NCBI GenBank assembly: GCA_026991065.1
Contig: JALXCG010000421.1
Span: 1 to 6,029, forward strand
DNA length: 6,029 bases
Source of the DNA: Gemmatimonadota bacterium
Lineage (GTDB): Bacteria; GCA-2686955
Reading direction: 5' to 3'
Shown: positions 1 to 6,007 of the stretch, in pieces
Numbering within the stretch: position 1 is the stretch's first letter
Layout: each line of letters opens with the position of its first letter
Notes under the pieces: model-generated
The model's database searches: none
What the model saw: the letters and a program-made list of their open reading frames with translations, nothing else
Told to the model about the DNA's origin: nothing
Translations under genes and position numbers: made by a program

Positions 1-758
1 TGCCCTTTTCGGTGAGAACCACCACCGCCAAGCAAGGATCCGCTCATGAATCCTCGGTCGATGGCGACCCATCGAATGCGAGAGATGCCCTTGATGACTC
101 GTTCTGCTCGCAACAGTAGCGGCAACGGGAACTTCCGCTCGTCGATTCCCGCTTTAGAAAAACCGACCGCGATCGGCAGCCCAAGCTGCGGTACATACGC
201 CCAGACCAGTTGGAATCCCACGAAGTGCTCGGTGATCGTGCGCAATCCATTCTTGAGCCGGACCTTTTTGCTCCGGCTGGGTCGACCCGCCCCCTTCGCG
301 CTTTCTCCGCACCCGATGAGGGTGCCGTCGATCAAGACACCGATCTCTGCAGGAACCTCGGGCAGCGCCTGCCAAACAAGACGCGATGCCACCTCAAACA
401 GATGCCGCATCGTGGCCACCGGGATCTTCAAGATGTTCTTGGTCACCGCCTCCGGATCAACCGGAAGATTGCGCCGCGGGGCCGCGCGACGGCTGGCGCC
501 ACGCTGGGTAAGGCCCTCCTCCATCTGATGTGCGTTGAACCCGATTCGACGCATGAGGTGCTCGTCGGTGAAGACCATGTCAGGGAGAGCATTCTGGCTC
601 GGAATACGAGCCAGGCACCGCAGGCAATACACCAGAACGTAACGGGAGAAGGGCATCGACTCTCGCTTGATCCTTGCACCCTTCAACGCTTCCAAGAGGC
701 CGAACACGCCGAGTCTTTCCAGCCAAATGAAGAAAACATCTACCAGCGTCGCCGATCC
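1..758 (-). CDS. DDE transposase of an insertion sequence, partial (C-terminus beyond left edge)
   Basis: Read on the minus strand with codons ending at positions such as 680, 329 and 59, there is one open frame from 758 to the left edge, about 252 codons with no stop. Two catalytic-type aspartates are visible: GVLIDGTLIG (Asp codon 327-329) and WVAIDRGFMSG (Asp codon 57-59), 90 residues apart. The D-R-G-F context of the second is typical of IS4-like DDE transposases. The catalytic Glu would lie off the window. The N-terminal part carries a helical segment (VDVFFIWLERLGVFGLLEAL) and the phrase IGFNAHQMEEGLTQRG, which fits the DNA-binding region of such enzymes. The exact IS family is not identified. 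There is no good ATG at the N-terminus: the frame is closed by TAA at 759-761, the first ATG is at 654-656 inside conserved-looking sequence, and GTG 705-707 is an alternative. The 5' end is therefore uncertain and may be frameshifted. The last codons near the edge (GGGGSHRKG) look less protein-like than the neighbouring frame there. Confidence 0.78.
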
Positions 759-1043
759 TTAAGGGGTAGACCGCATTCGGTTCGGCATTCCCGTGCACGT
801 CACGAGCCACACCCAAGCGGTCGCTCAGCCACTACTCGTACGACCCAGCAGGGAAGATCGAGCAAGACCAAGAAGTCAACGGCGGCATGCCAAACTTCCC
901 CACTTCTGATGCTCGCAAGTCGGCAGCTTCGCCCGAGCAAAGTTGCTGGGCATGCCTGGCCACGAAACACGGCAGCCAGCATGCCAGCGCGCGGTCCTCC
1001 CGAGGATCCTGCGGCGATATCGAAACGTCAGAGAGAAAAAGCG
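759..1043. other. Intergenic stretch upstream of the transposase, no gene seen
   Basis: No frame on either strand here gives a convincing protein. The minus-strand stretch from about 831 to 750 (reading WLSDRLGVARDVHGNAEPN and on) could be the original N-terminal extension of the transposase in a shifted frame, but this is only a suggestion. Three copies of GCATGCC occur at 885-891, 950-956 and 979-985; the first two sit in the 8-bp palindrome GGCATGCC. Terminal inverted repeats of the insertion sequence could not be recognised because the other end of the element is outside the window. Confidence 0.4.
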
Positions 1044-1072
1044 TTGACCTGTCGTACATGGTTAGGCATAAT
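1044..1072 (+). promoter_or_regulatory. Sigma70-type promoter
   Basis: TTGACC at 1044-1049 (5 of 6 matches to TTGACA) is followed by a 17-bp spacer and CATAAT at 1067-1072 (5 of 6 matches to TATAAT). Expected transcription start is near 1079, directed rightward. The first intact gene downstream begins at 1839, so either this promoter served the decayed reading frame at 1226-1792 or it makes a leader of about 760 nt in front of the peptidase-fibre pair. No second promoter of comparable quality was seen closer to 1839. Confidence 0.5.
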
Positions 1073-1225
1073 TGTATCTCAATTGACTTCCTTGTTCAGC
1101 GGCGCAGTGAGACATCAGCAATAAAGAGCCCCAATGCGAAACTCTCAGCGGACAGGAAACCGGACAAGAGGTGCTACAGAGAGAGGAGAGGCTACAGCAA
1201 TCGCATCGAGGGACAGCAGTAGTGA

Positions 1226-1792
1226 CTTGGCGATCTTGTTAGTGTCGGTGCCGCCCAACAAGCACTCAGCCCGCTGTTCCACGCGGTCGTGGCGGATCTT
1301 AACCAACACGGCGCCTCGAATCTCGTTTGCTATGCACCAGAAGGTCTACCGCTCCCCCCCTCTAGCTCAAGATTGGCCATTGAAGGCCATGTTTCCGACC
1401 TCGGCGTTGAACTGGATGCCAATAAGCGATCCAAGCTGGGCGGAGACTATTCACCACTCGGAACATGGACTGGCCCGCTCCATCCAGAGGACCGTGCCGC
1501 TATCCTTGATGGTGATGACTACGTCTATTCCACGAGGGACAGGCAGGACGACGATCTCTTCGCGCTCCACCAAGACCGGCTTTGGGCACCGTGCCCGTGA
1601 CCACCGTGACAAGACGCAATACGGTCCTGTACAGTCGCAGTCGAGAGTGACGCTTATCAACACGCCGGGCGTGGTCACCATGCGCATGGACCACAACGCG
1701 CAGCTTTGCGCCCGGGACGATCGGCTGGATCTAAAGGCGGCGCTGGATTTCAACACCAACACGATATGGAATGCCAACGTGATCGAATCGTA
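1226..1792 (+). pseudogene. Frame-broken remnant of an unidentified protein gene
   Basis: From 1226 to 1597 one plus-strand frame reads like real protein (for example LFHAVVADLNQHGASNLVCY, LAIEGHVSDLGVELDANK, AAILDGDDYVYSTRDRQDDD). It has mixed codon use and ends at TGA 1598-1600. It has no usable start: two stops (1220-1225) close it upstream, and only a GTG at 1289 lies inside. The frame one base back carries LGTVPVTTVTRRNTVLYS at about 1582-1635. The third frame then carries VTLINTPGVVTMRMDHNAQL through NTIWNANVIES, ending at TAG 1791-1793. Joining the three pieces gives a plausible continuous product, which suggests two frameshifts. A run of seven C at 1354-1360 lies in the first piece. 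No family is recognised. The alternatives are a short functional ORF at 1289-1600 or noncoding sequence. A 123-codon minus-strand frame at 1451-1822 overlaps it but looks like the antisense shadow. Confidence 0.33.
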
Positions 1793-1824
1793 GACTCGGC
1801 AAGACATCGTAACCTGGGTCAAGT

Positions 1825-1830
1825 AAGGAA
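1825..1830 (+). promoter_or_regulatory. Ribosome binding site of the M23 peptidase gene
   Basis: AAGGAA lies eight bases before the ATG at 1839. No other in-frame ATG or GTG exists in the first 40 codons, so this site fixes the start. Confidence 0.6.
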
Positions 1831-1838
1831 ATCGTTAG

Positions 1839-2837
1839 ATGTCGACATTAGAACACCTCGTCCACATTTGGAAAGCGCAATGGAGCAGGCACCCTATCGG
1901 GCCGACAGCGACTCTCTTCGTCATTCTTGGATTCCCGCCAACGGCTCGTGGCGTCGACTTCTATTTCCCCGTGCCTGAGGGCTACGACTGGAGGATTTCT
2001 CAAGGCCGGATTGACTCTCCGGGATGCGCCTATCGGCACGATGGATCCTTGCAGTTTGCTTACGACATCAGCCTTCCGGGAGATGCCGATTGCAACATCG
2101 ATATCCTGGCAGCTGCAGCTGGCGTGGTTGTGCAACCGTTGGAGCGTTCCTTCGCTCCTAGTTGCGACGACAACTCGGGAAACGGACAATGGGGAAACAC
2201 CGTTGTGATCGACCACGGAGGAGGTTTCTTTTCCCGGGTAGCTCACCTCAACGAGGTCTACGTGGATGTAGGGAACGAGGTATGCAGAGGGCAAGTGCTT
2301 GGAACACTTGGGAGTACTGGAGAAAGCACCGCCCCACATGTTCACTTTCAGGTTCAGGAATCAGCATCGGGTGTCTCCGTTCCGTTCGAGTTTGTGGATA
2401 ATCCAGGCCTACTCTCGTGCGGACCGGTGTACCACTCCGGGAACTCCCTCGATTGTGGGGCGCAGTGTATTGGGACCATTCCAGGCACAGGGCAGGCATT
2501 TCGTGTCACCGACTCGGGAGGTCAAACACTTATGGCCATATTCCACGATGGAAATATCGGCCTGCGGGGCCAACTGGTGGAGCAAAGTTCCGCGACTCCT
2601 CCAGCCGGCAGTTTCATCATCCAGGCATCAGACGGATCACGACTGGGCTGGGTGGACCGGACTAGCGGAGATCTGCAAATAGGCGGCTCTCTTCACTGTA
2701 CCGACTCACCACTCTATGCCTCCCCGGTCGAAGCTGAGTTCTATGTGGAGAACTCCAGCGGAAACATCGTGGCCAAGTTCAATGGTAACAGCAAAGATCT
2801 GTTCATCCGGGGCAAGCTCGAAGAGCACAAATACTAG
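1839..2837 (+). CDS. Secreted M23-family metallopeptidase with C-terminal beta-repeats
   Basis: This 332-residue protein has a zinc endopeptidase domain of the LytM/lysostaphin (M23) type at about residues 60-185. Such enzymes usually cut peptide cross-links in peptidoglycan or glycine-rich peptides outside the cytoplasm. The expected zinc and catalytic residues are visible: His67 and Asp76 (RHDGSLQFAYDISLPGD), His136 (SRVAHLNEVYVDVGNEV), and the His167-Val-His169 motif in STAPHVHFQVQ. The GNTVVIDHGGG strand and the VLGTLGSTGES turn are also typical. The His67-Asp76 spacing is longer than the usual H-x3-D and matches the subgroup in which a tyrosine-alanine/aspartate strand carries the second ligand. 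The N-terminus has a long, positively charged lead and a short hydrophobic stretch (about 20-36), compatible with a signal peptide or anchor, though weak. Eight cysteines (63, 85, 109, 149, 194, 206, 210, 287) suggest an exported disulfide-bonded protein. After residue 220 come three beta-rich repeats, described separately. The fibre gene follows after 59 bp. The natural substrate is unknown. Confidence 0.88.
   Translation: MSTLEHLVHIWKAQWSRHPIGPTATLFVILGFPPTARGVDFYFPVPEGYDWRISQGRIDSPGCAYRHDGSLQFAYDISLPGDADCNIDILAAAAGVVVQPLERSFAPSCDDNSGNGQWGNTVVIDHGGGFFSRVAHLNEVYVDVGNEVCRGQVLGTLGSTGESTAPHVHFQVQESASGVSVPFEFVDNPGLLSCGPVYHSGNSLDCGAQCIGTIPGTGQAFRVTDSGGQTLMAIFHDGNIGLRGQLVEQSSATPPAGSFIIQASDGSRLGWVDRTSGDLQIGGSLHCTDSPLYASPVEAEFYVENSSGNIVAKFNGNSKDLFIRGKLEEHKY
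2499..2819 (+). repeat. Three tandem protein repeats (F-x-V-x-(S/D)G-x-x-x-x-x-(F/V)-x-G-x-L-x-(I/L)-x-G-x-L)
   Basis: The peptidase C-terminus holds three diverged copies at residues 221-246 (FRVTDSGGQTLMAIFHDG then NIGLRGQL), 259-285 (FIIQASDGSRLGWVDRTSG then DLQIGGSL) and 301-327 (FYVENSSGNIVAKFNGN then DLFIRGKL). Nucleotide positions are 2499-2576, 2613-2693 and 2739-2819. The copies are about 26 residues long, separated by linkers of 12-15 residues. Similar F-x-V-x-N-S-S-G beta-hairpin repeats occur in surface and fibre proteins, so they probably attach the enzyme to a surface or to a fibre. That role is inference. Confidence 0.7.
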
Positions 2838-2884
2838 AGCGATTTTGAACCACACTCCTACCTGTGCAACCGGTAGTCTTCATT

Positions 2885-2888
2885 GGAG
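2885..2888 (+). promoter_or_regulatory. Ribosome binding site of the fibre gene
   Basis: GGAG (within TTGGAG) lies eight bases before the ATG at 2897. A second ATG at 2890 is in another frame and quickly loses coding sense. Confidence 0.55.
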
Positions 2889-2896
2889 TATGACGC

Positions 2897-5641
2897 ATGA
2901 GACACAACTGCGCACTGCTTTCCATCACTGTCTCCGTCCTTTGGACGATGACTCACACCCAGGCGAATTCTGCTCAAATAGACCTCCAGTGCCGCACGGT
3001 CGTGGTGGACATAGATAGGGATGGAGATGATGATCTTCTGCGCTACGTTCCAGGGGAACCTGGTCAGGTTCTCCTGAACAGTGGTGCATTGAGCTTCTCA
3101 GAAATGCCGCTTCCGGATGAGGTCGACACCCTACGGATCAATGACATTGCGTTGATCCAAATCGACGGAGATGAGTGGAAGGAGGTTCTGCTGGTATCAG
3201 ATAGCGGATCGTTGGTCATCGAAACCGGCGCCGAACTGCAAATCCGCAGCCGTATCGCGGGTGGCTTCGATGCGCAACTGCACGACCTGGATGCGGACGG
3301 TCAACCTGAACTCCTAATAGGATCCTCCGTTTACGCCGTGCAGTCAGGAAACTTGCGGCTTTTGGAGTTGCCGCCTGTTCGTGGCGTTAGATCAGCAGGG
3401 GCTGGCGGCAAGATGACCATCTCCGGTGAACAAGATCTGAAGGGCAGTCAACAACAAGGCACATCGAAAGACTGGACCGGGACCGCCAATGGAGCCGATA
3501 CTCCCTGCACCTCCCCGGAATGTCTCTCCATGGCCGATCAGCGGTATTTGAACGCGGCGGACGAGGAAGTGGGGGAAGCGAACATCATCGATGGCGCTGT
3601 AACCGGTAGTAAGATCGCGCCCAATTCGGTTTCTTCTGTCCATTTGGTTGATGGCGCCGTCTCTTCAATTGATTTGGCGACGGGAGCGGTGGGAGGTGCG
3701 CAGATTCAAGACCACTCCGTGACAAGCGACAAGCTGGAACTGGGCCTGACCGTTCCTAATTCAGATCACCTCGACTGGTTAGACTCCTCCCAGTTTCTAC
3801 GCTCGGACATATCCGACACGCTCACCGGTAATCTGACCGTACTCGACACACTTAGGGTTGGCACTGGACACGGCACCGCGGTAACCCCTAGTGCAACCGT
3901 GGTATTTGGCGATCCAAAGGGATCTGATTACATGTTCTCTGGCCACGCCTTTACCCTCCAGGGAATCTTCTCCGATGCACAAGCTGACAAATTCCCCTAC
4001 ATTCAAATGTTGGATGAAGACTCTTCTCGAGCGTTCTTTCTGGGGTGGGGCTCCAAGTCAAGCCACTACATCGATTGGAAGTTTGAAAACGGATATGACC
4101 TTTCGATCCAGGGAGCGAATGTTGGAATAGGAACTACTAGCCCAGCGGCGCGTCTCAATGTCGTCGGAAACGGCATTCTTGCCGACCGGTTCGCAGTTCA
4201 GAATATCAATGATCGCGCAAATGATTCCCCTTGGTATGGTCTTGGGCAGAGCAACTACATCCTTCCCGGTACCTTCATAGATTCTCCTGCTGTTCAATTG
4301 GCAGGATTCTACGGATTGCTTCTCAAGACCGAACAGGGAGAGCTTGCCATACACGAGTTTGGCAACGTTGGAGTTGGCACCACGGATCCACAGGACAAGC
4401 TACACGTTATCGGCAATGTCCGATCCGGTACAGTTTCCGGTGGAAACGGCGCGTTTTACCTGGGGAATCCGTCGCATGGTCTGAGGCGAGAGCAGAATAA
4501 TGACGTCGACCTGTATACAGCCGGCTCAGCGAGCCTTCGGTTCCTCATCGATGAATCCGAGAAGGCTCGTATCACGGCGGCGGGAAACCTTGGGATTGGG
4601 ACCACAGCCCCCACAGCGCGTCTCGAGACCCGAACGGATCACGGTCACGGGGTGGTCGCAATCACATCTGGAGCTTCCGACGAAGTGGCCGGAATCTACG
4701 GCGAGAACACAGCCACAACGGCGAACACCAAAGGCGTTACAGGAATTACTCACTCGCCCGGAGCCCCAACGGGCAGTTCCATCGGTGTTTACGGGGTTTC
4801 TGCGAGTTCTTCAGTGTCTGGAGGAGGGTCTTTTGGGGTAATGGGACGCAGTAACCAGTTCGCTGACAACGTGCCCACGGGAAGCGCGGCGGTTATGGGC
4901 TATGCTCCCGGCAATACCGACGGAAGCGGTGAGCACAATGGCGGAGCCCACGGCGGCTGGTTCGAGACCAACTCCAGAATCGACGGTCTGACAGGGATAA
5001 CGGGTAGAACAACGGCGCAGAATGGGAAGGTAACCGGCGTTTACGGCGCTACTAGGTCAACACATTCGGGAGCTGCCGGTGTTGTCGGAGACCTTCCATA
5101 TGGAGGCCAGACGGGCAAGGCAGTGTGGGGAAGAGTTAGTCTCAACAGCGGAATCGCTGTCTACGCAAGCACGACGCCGACTCAAGTTGGCGTGTACTCT
5201 GAAGGGCGCATGGCTGCGAAGGCATACGACATCGTCGCTGAAATCGACAATCAGCCCAGATCCCTCCATGTGCCGCAGACGGCCCAGCAAGTGACCGTTC
5301 TATATGGCCATTCGAACTTGAGTGAGGAGCGAGCCCAAATCCAAGCTCCCCGTTGGCTGGTTGAGGTGGCGAGTCACAACGGCCTGGCGATGCAAATCTA
5401 CCTGACACCGATCGGGCCGGGGGGAGTCTATGTCGAATCCGCTGACGAATCCACGGGCTCTTTTGTTATTGCGGGCAAGGCGCGGGCGGTTAACTACATG
5501 CTGGTCGCGAGCAGCCCGGCTACCGATGAACCAAAAGTATCCGAAGATGCGTTGCGTCACGATGTCGGCTATGGCGGTGTGCAGCCTCCCACATTCTGGG
5601 ATGGCGATCATGTAGCCTCGGATTTCCATGCATTAGAATAG
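2897..5641 (+). CDS. Secreted mosaic fibre protein with FG-GAP loops, tail-fibre-like and GIGTT-x-P repeats
   Basis: This 914-residue protein begins with a signal peptide (residues 1 to about 24, hydrophobic core ALLSITVSVLW, likely cut after ANS or ANSA). FG-GAP/VCBS-like calcium loops follow: DIDRDGDDDLL at 38-48, a degenerate copy near 82-100, and DLDADGQPELLIG at 130-142. Two or three copies are too few for a full beta-propeller. Residues 231-280 are five 10-residue repeats. Residues 290-315 (DHLDWLDSSQFLRSD, then LTGNLTV) match a motif of phage tail fibres. Three GIGTT-x-P modules lie at 408-424, 490-506 and 564-578. Residues 599-768 form a glycine-rich solenoid of GVYG-type repeats. The C-terminus (about 815-874) has a compact domain with QIYLTPIG, VYVES and FVIAG, which resembles the C-terminal domain of other GIGTT-repeat surface proteins in which the phrase is YQLTPIG. 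There is no catalytic S74 chaperone-protease domain visible. The protein is probably an extracellular or surface-attached fibre or adhesin. It shares no enzymatic signature, so no activity is claimed. It follows the M23 gene closely and is likely in the same transcript. Confidence 0.88.
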   Translation: MRHNCALLSITVSVLWTMTHTQANSAQIDLQCRTVVVDIDRDGDDDLLRYVPGEPGQVLLNSGALSFSEMPLPDEVDTLRINDIALIQIDGDEWKEVLLVSDSGSLVIETGAELQIRSRIAGGFDAQLHDLDADGQPELLIGSSVYAVQSGNLRLLELPPVRGVRSAGAGGKMTISGEQDLKGSQQQGTSKDWTGTANGADTPCTSPECLSMADQRYLNAADEEVGEANIIDGAVTGSKIAPNSVSSVHLVDGAVSSIDLATGAVGGAQIQDHSVTSDKLELGLTVPNSDHLDWLDSSQFLRSDISDTLTGNLTVLDTLRVGTGHGTAVTPSATVVFGDPKGSDYMFSGHAFTLQGIFSDAQADKFPYIQMLDEDSSRAFFLGWGSKSSHYIDWKFENGYDLSIQGANVGIGTTSPAARLNVVGNGILADRFAVQNINDRANDSPWYGLGQSNYILPGTFIDSPAVQLAGFYGLLLKTEQGELAIHEFGNVGVGTTDPQDKLHVIGNVRSGTVSGGNGAFYLGNPSHGLRREQNNDVDLYTAGSASLRFLIDESEKARITAAGNLGIGTTAPTARLETRTDHGHGVVAITSGASDEVAGIYGENTATTANTKGVTGITHSPGAPTGSSIGVYGVSASSSVSGGGSFGVMGRSNQFADNVPTGSAAVMGYAPGNTDGSGEHNGGAHGGWFETNSRIDGLTGITGRTTAQNGKVTGVYGATRSTHSGAAGVVGDLPYGGQTGKAVWGRVSLNSGIAVYASTTPTQVGVYSEGRMAAKAYDIVAEIDNQPRSLHVPQTAQQVTVLYGHSNLSEERAQIQAPRWLVEVASHNGLAMQIYLTPIGPGGVYVESADESTGSFVIAGKARAVNYMLVASSPATDEPKVSEDALRHDVGYGGVQPPTFWDGDHVASDFHALE
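3587..3736 (+). repeat. Five 30-bp (10-residue) tandem repeats in the fibre gene
   Basis: Residues 231-280 divide into five units of exactly ten residues: IDGAVTGSKI, APNSVSSVHL, VDGAVSSIDL, ATGAVGGAQI and QDHSVTSDKL. Position 5 is always Val, position 4 is Ala or Ser, position 10 is Ile or Leu. Such D-G-A-V / K-I / N-S-V patterns are a known beta-solenoid repeat in fibre proteins. At DNA level the copies have diverged, so they are old repeats. Confidence 0.75.
4118..4630 (+). repeat. Three GIGTT-x-P repeat modules in the fibre gene
   Basis: NVGIGTTSPAARLNVVG (codons 4118-4168), NVGVGTTDPQDKLHVIG (4364-4414) and NLGIGTTAPTARLETRT (about 4586-4633). Each copy closes a preceding beta-rich module of 57-80 residues. 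The motif N-(V/L)-G-(I/V)-G-T-T-x-P-x-x-(K/R)-L recurs in tail-fibre and bacterial surface proteins. Confidence 0.75.
4691..5200 (+). repeat. Glycine-rich GVYG-type solenoid repeats
   Basis: Residues 599-768 of the fibre contain about a dozen short units centred on G-(V/I)-(Y/M/T/V)-G: GIYG 599, GVTG 613, GVYG 630, GVMG 647, AVMG 665, GITG 700, GVYG 714, GVVG 728, AVWG 742, IAVYA 753, GVYS 765. They are spaced roughly 11-18 residues apart. The pattern suggests a beta-helix or triple-stranded beta-fibre. The last two copies lose the final glycine. Confidence 0.65.
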
Positions 5642-5688
5642 GCTGTTGCGGTATAGCGTTCAGAATACCCCGTCTTCCTCTGCCCCAT

Positions 5689-5726
5689 CCCCCGGGTGCA
5701 GAGTGCGTTCGTTGTCACCCGTGGGG
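5689..5726 (+). terminator. Probable transcription terminator hairpin after the fibre gene
   Basis: CCCCCGGGTG (5689-5698) pairs with CACCCG-T-GGGG (5716-5726), giving ten pairs with one bulged T at 5722 and a 17-nt loop. It begins 48 nt after the fibre stop codon. The downstream sequence (AGTTCTAATTGT) has only a poor T-run, so intrinsic termination is plausible but not secure. Confidence 0.4.
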
Positions 5727-5739
5727 AGTTCTAATTGTC

Positions 5740-5758
5740 GCCGGGCGATGGGCCCGGC
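5740..5758. other. Perfect 7-bp GC hairpin
   Basis: GCCGGGC (5740-5746) and GCCCGGC (5752-5758) are perfect inverted copies around a five-base loop. No T-run follows on either strand, so it may be a second element of the termination region or simply a compact hairpin. Confidence 0.45.
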
Positions 5759-5950
5759 TGTGCTGCCAAAGCGGCGGAAAACCGGTGCGACGGCGTTTTA
5801 GAAACACGAAGTCGGGGCGGCGGTCGCGTTCACCCGCGATTTCGGCGGGATCCCGGCGTGGGAAGGGCGTTCTGCTGCCGGCGGAGCGCGGCCGGGGTCC
5901 GCTGCGCGGGGGGCGGTGCACTCAACAAACAAGACCGGAAACTGGGAAGC
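5759..5950. other. Very GC-rich noncoding stretch
   Basis: No supported gene was found. The sequence is visibly more GC-rich than the flanking genes (runs such as GCGCGGGGGGCGG near 5904-5916). A minus-strand frame at 5715-5921 is arginine- and proline-rich, as random frames in GC-rich DNA are, and is not accepted. The origin of the stretch is unknown; it may be the flank or decayed end of another element. Confidence 0.4.
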
Positions 5951-5968
5951 TATGATATATTAGATATC
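5951..5968 (+). promoter_or_regulatory. AT-rich -10-like element with short inverted repeat
   Basis: TATGAT at 5951-5956 matches a -10 box at 5 of 6 positions, but no good -35 box sits 16-18 bp upstream. It overlaps a 5-bp inverted repeat, GATAT (5954-5958) and ATATC (5964-5968). This AT island is sharply set off from the GC-rich sequence before it and lies about 50 bp before the ATG at 6008, so it is likely the promoter or operator region of the next gene. Confidence 0.3.
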
Positions 5969-6007
5969 AGCAAGCGAGAAGGGAGGCGCACAGACAAGGA
6001 TCAAGCG

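Noticed and set aside
46-528. 160-codon plus-strand ORF
   Set aside because: Antisense to the catalytic region of the transposase, where the minus strand shows both aspartates and conserved-looking motifs.
210-1124. 304-codon plus-strand ORF
   Set aside because: It overlaps the minus-strand transposase over half its length; its product is rich in Arg, His and Pro with no domain, as antisense shadows are.
1410-1590. Resemblance of the decayed frame to the exosortase-associated EpsI type (G-x-W-x-G then D-D-Y)
   Set aside because: Only a short loose pattern; the following sequence does not continue the family and no exosortase is in the window.
1451-1822. 123-codon minus-strand ORF
   Set aside because: Ser/Arg/Cys-rich with no start context; the plus strand over the same place reads more like protein and ends just before the peptidase gene.
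1848-2345. 165-codon minus-strand ORF
   Set aside because: Shadow of the M23 peptidase, whose zinc ligands are all present on the plus strand.
4586-5641. S74 intramolecular chaperone-protease expected after GIGTT repeats
   Set aside because: No recognisable catalytic region in the C-terminus; the YLTPIG domain is there instead.
5715-5921. 68-codon minus-strand ORF
   Set aside because: Arg/Pro-rich product in a very GC-rich block, no start context, no recognisable motif.
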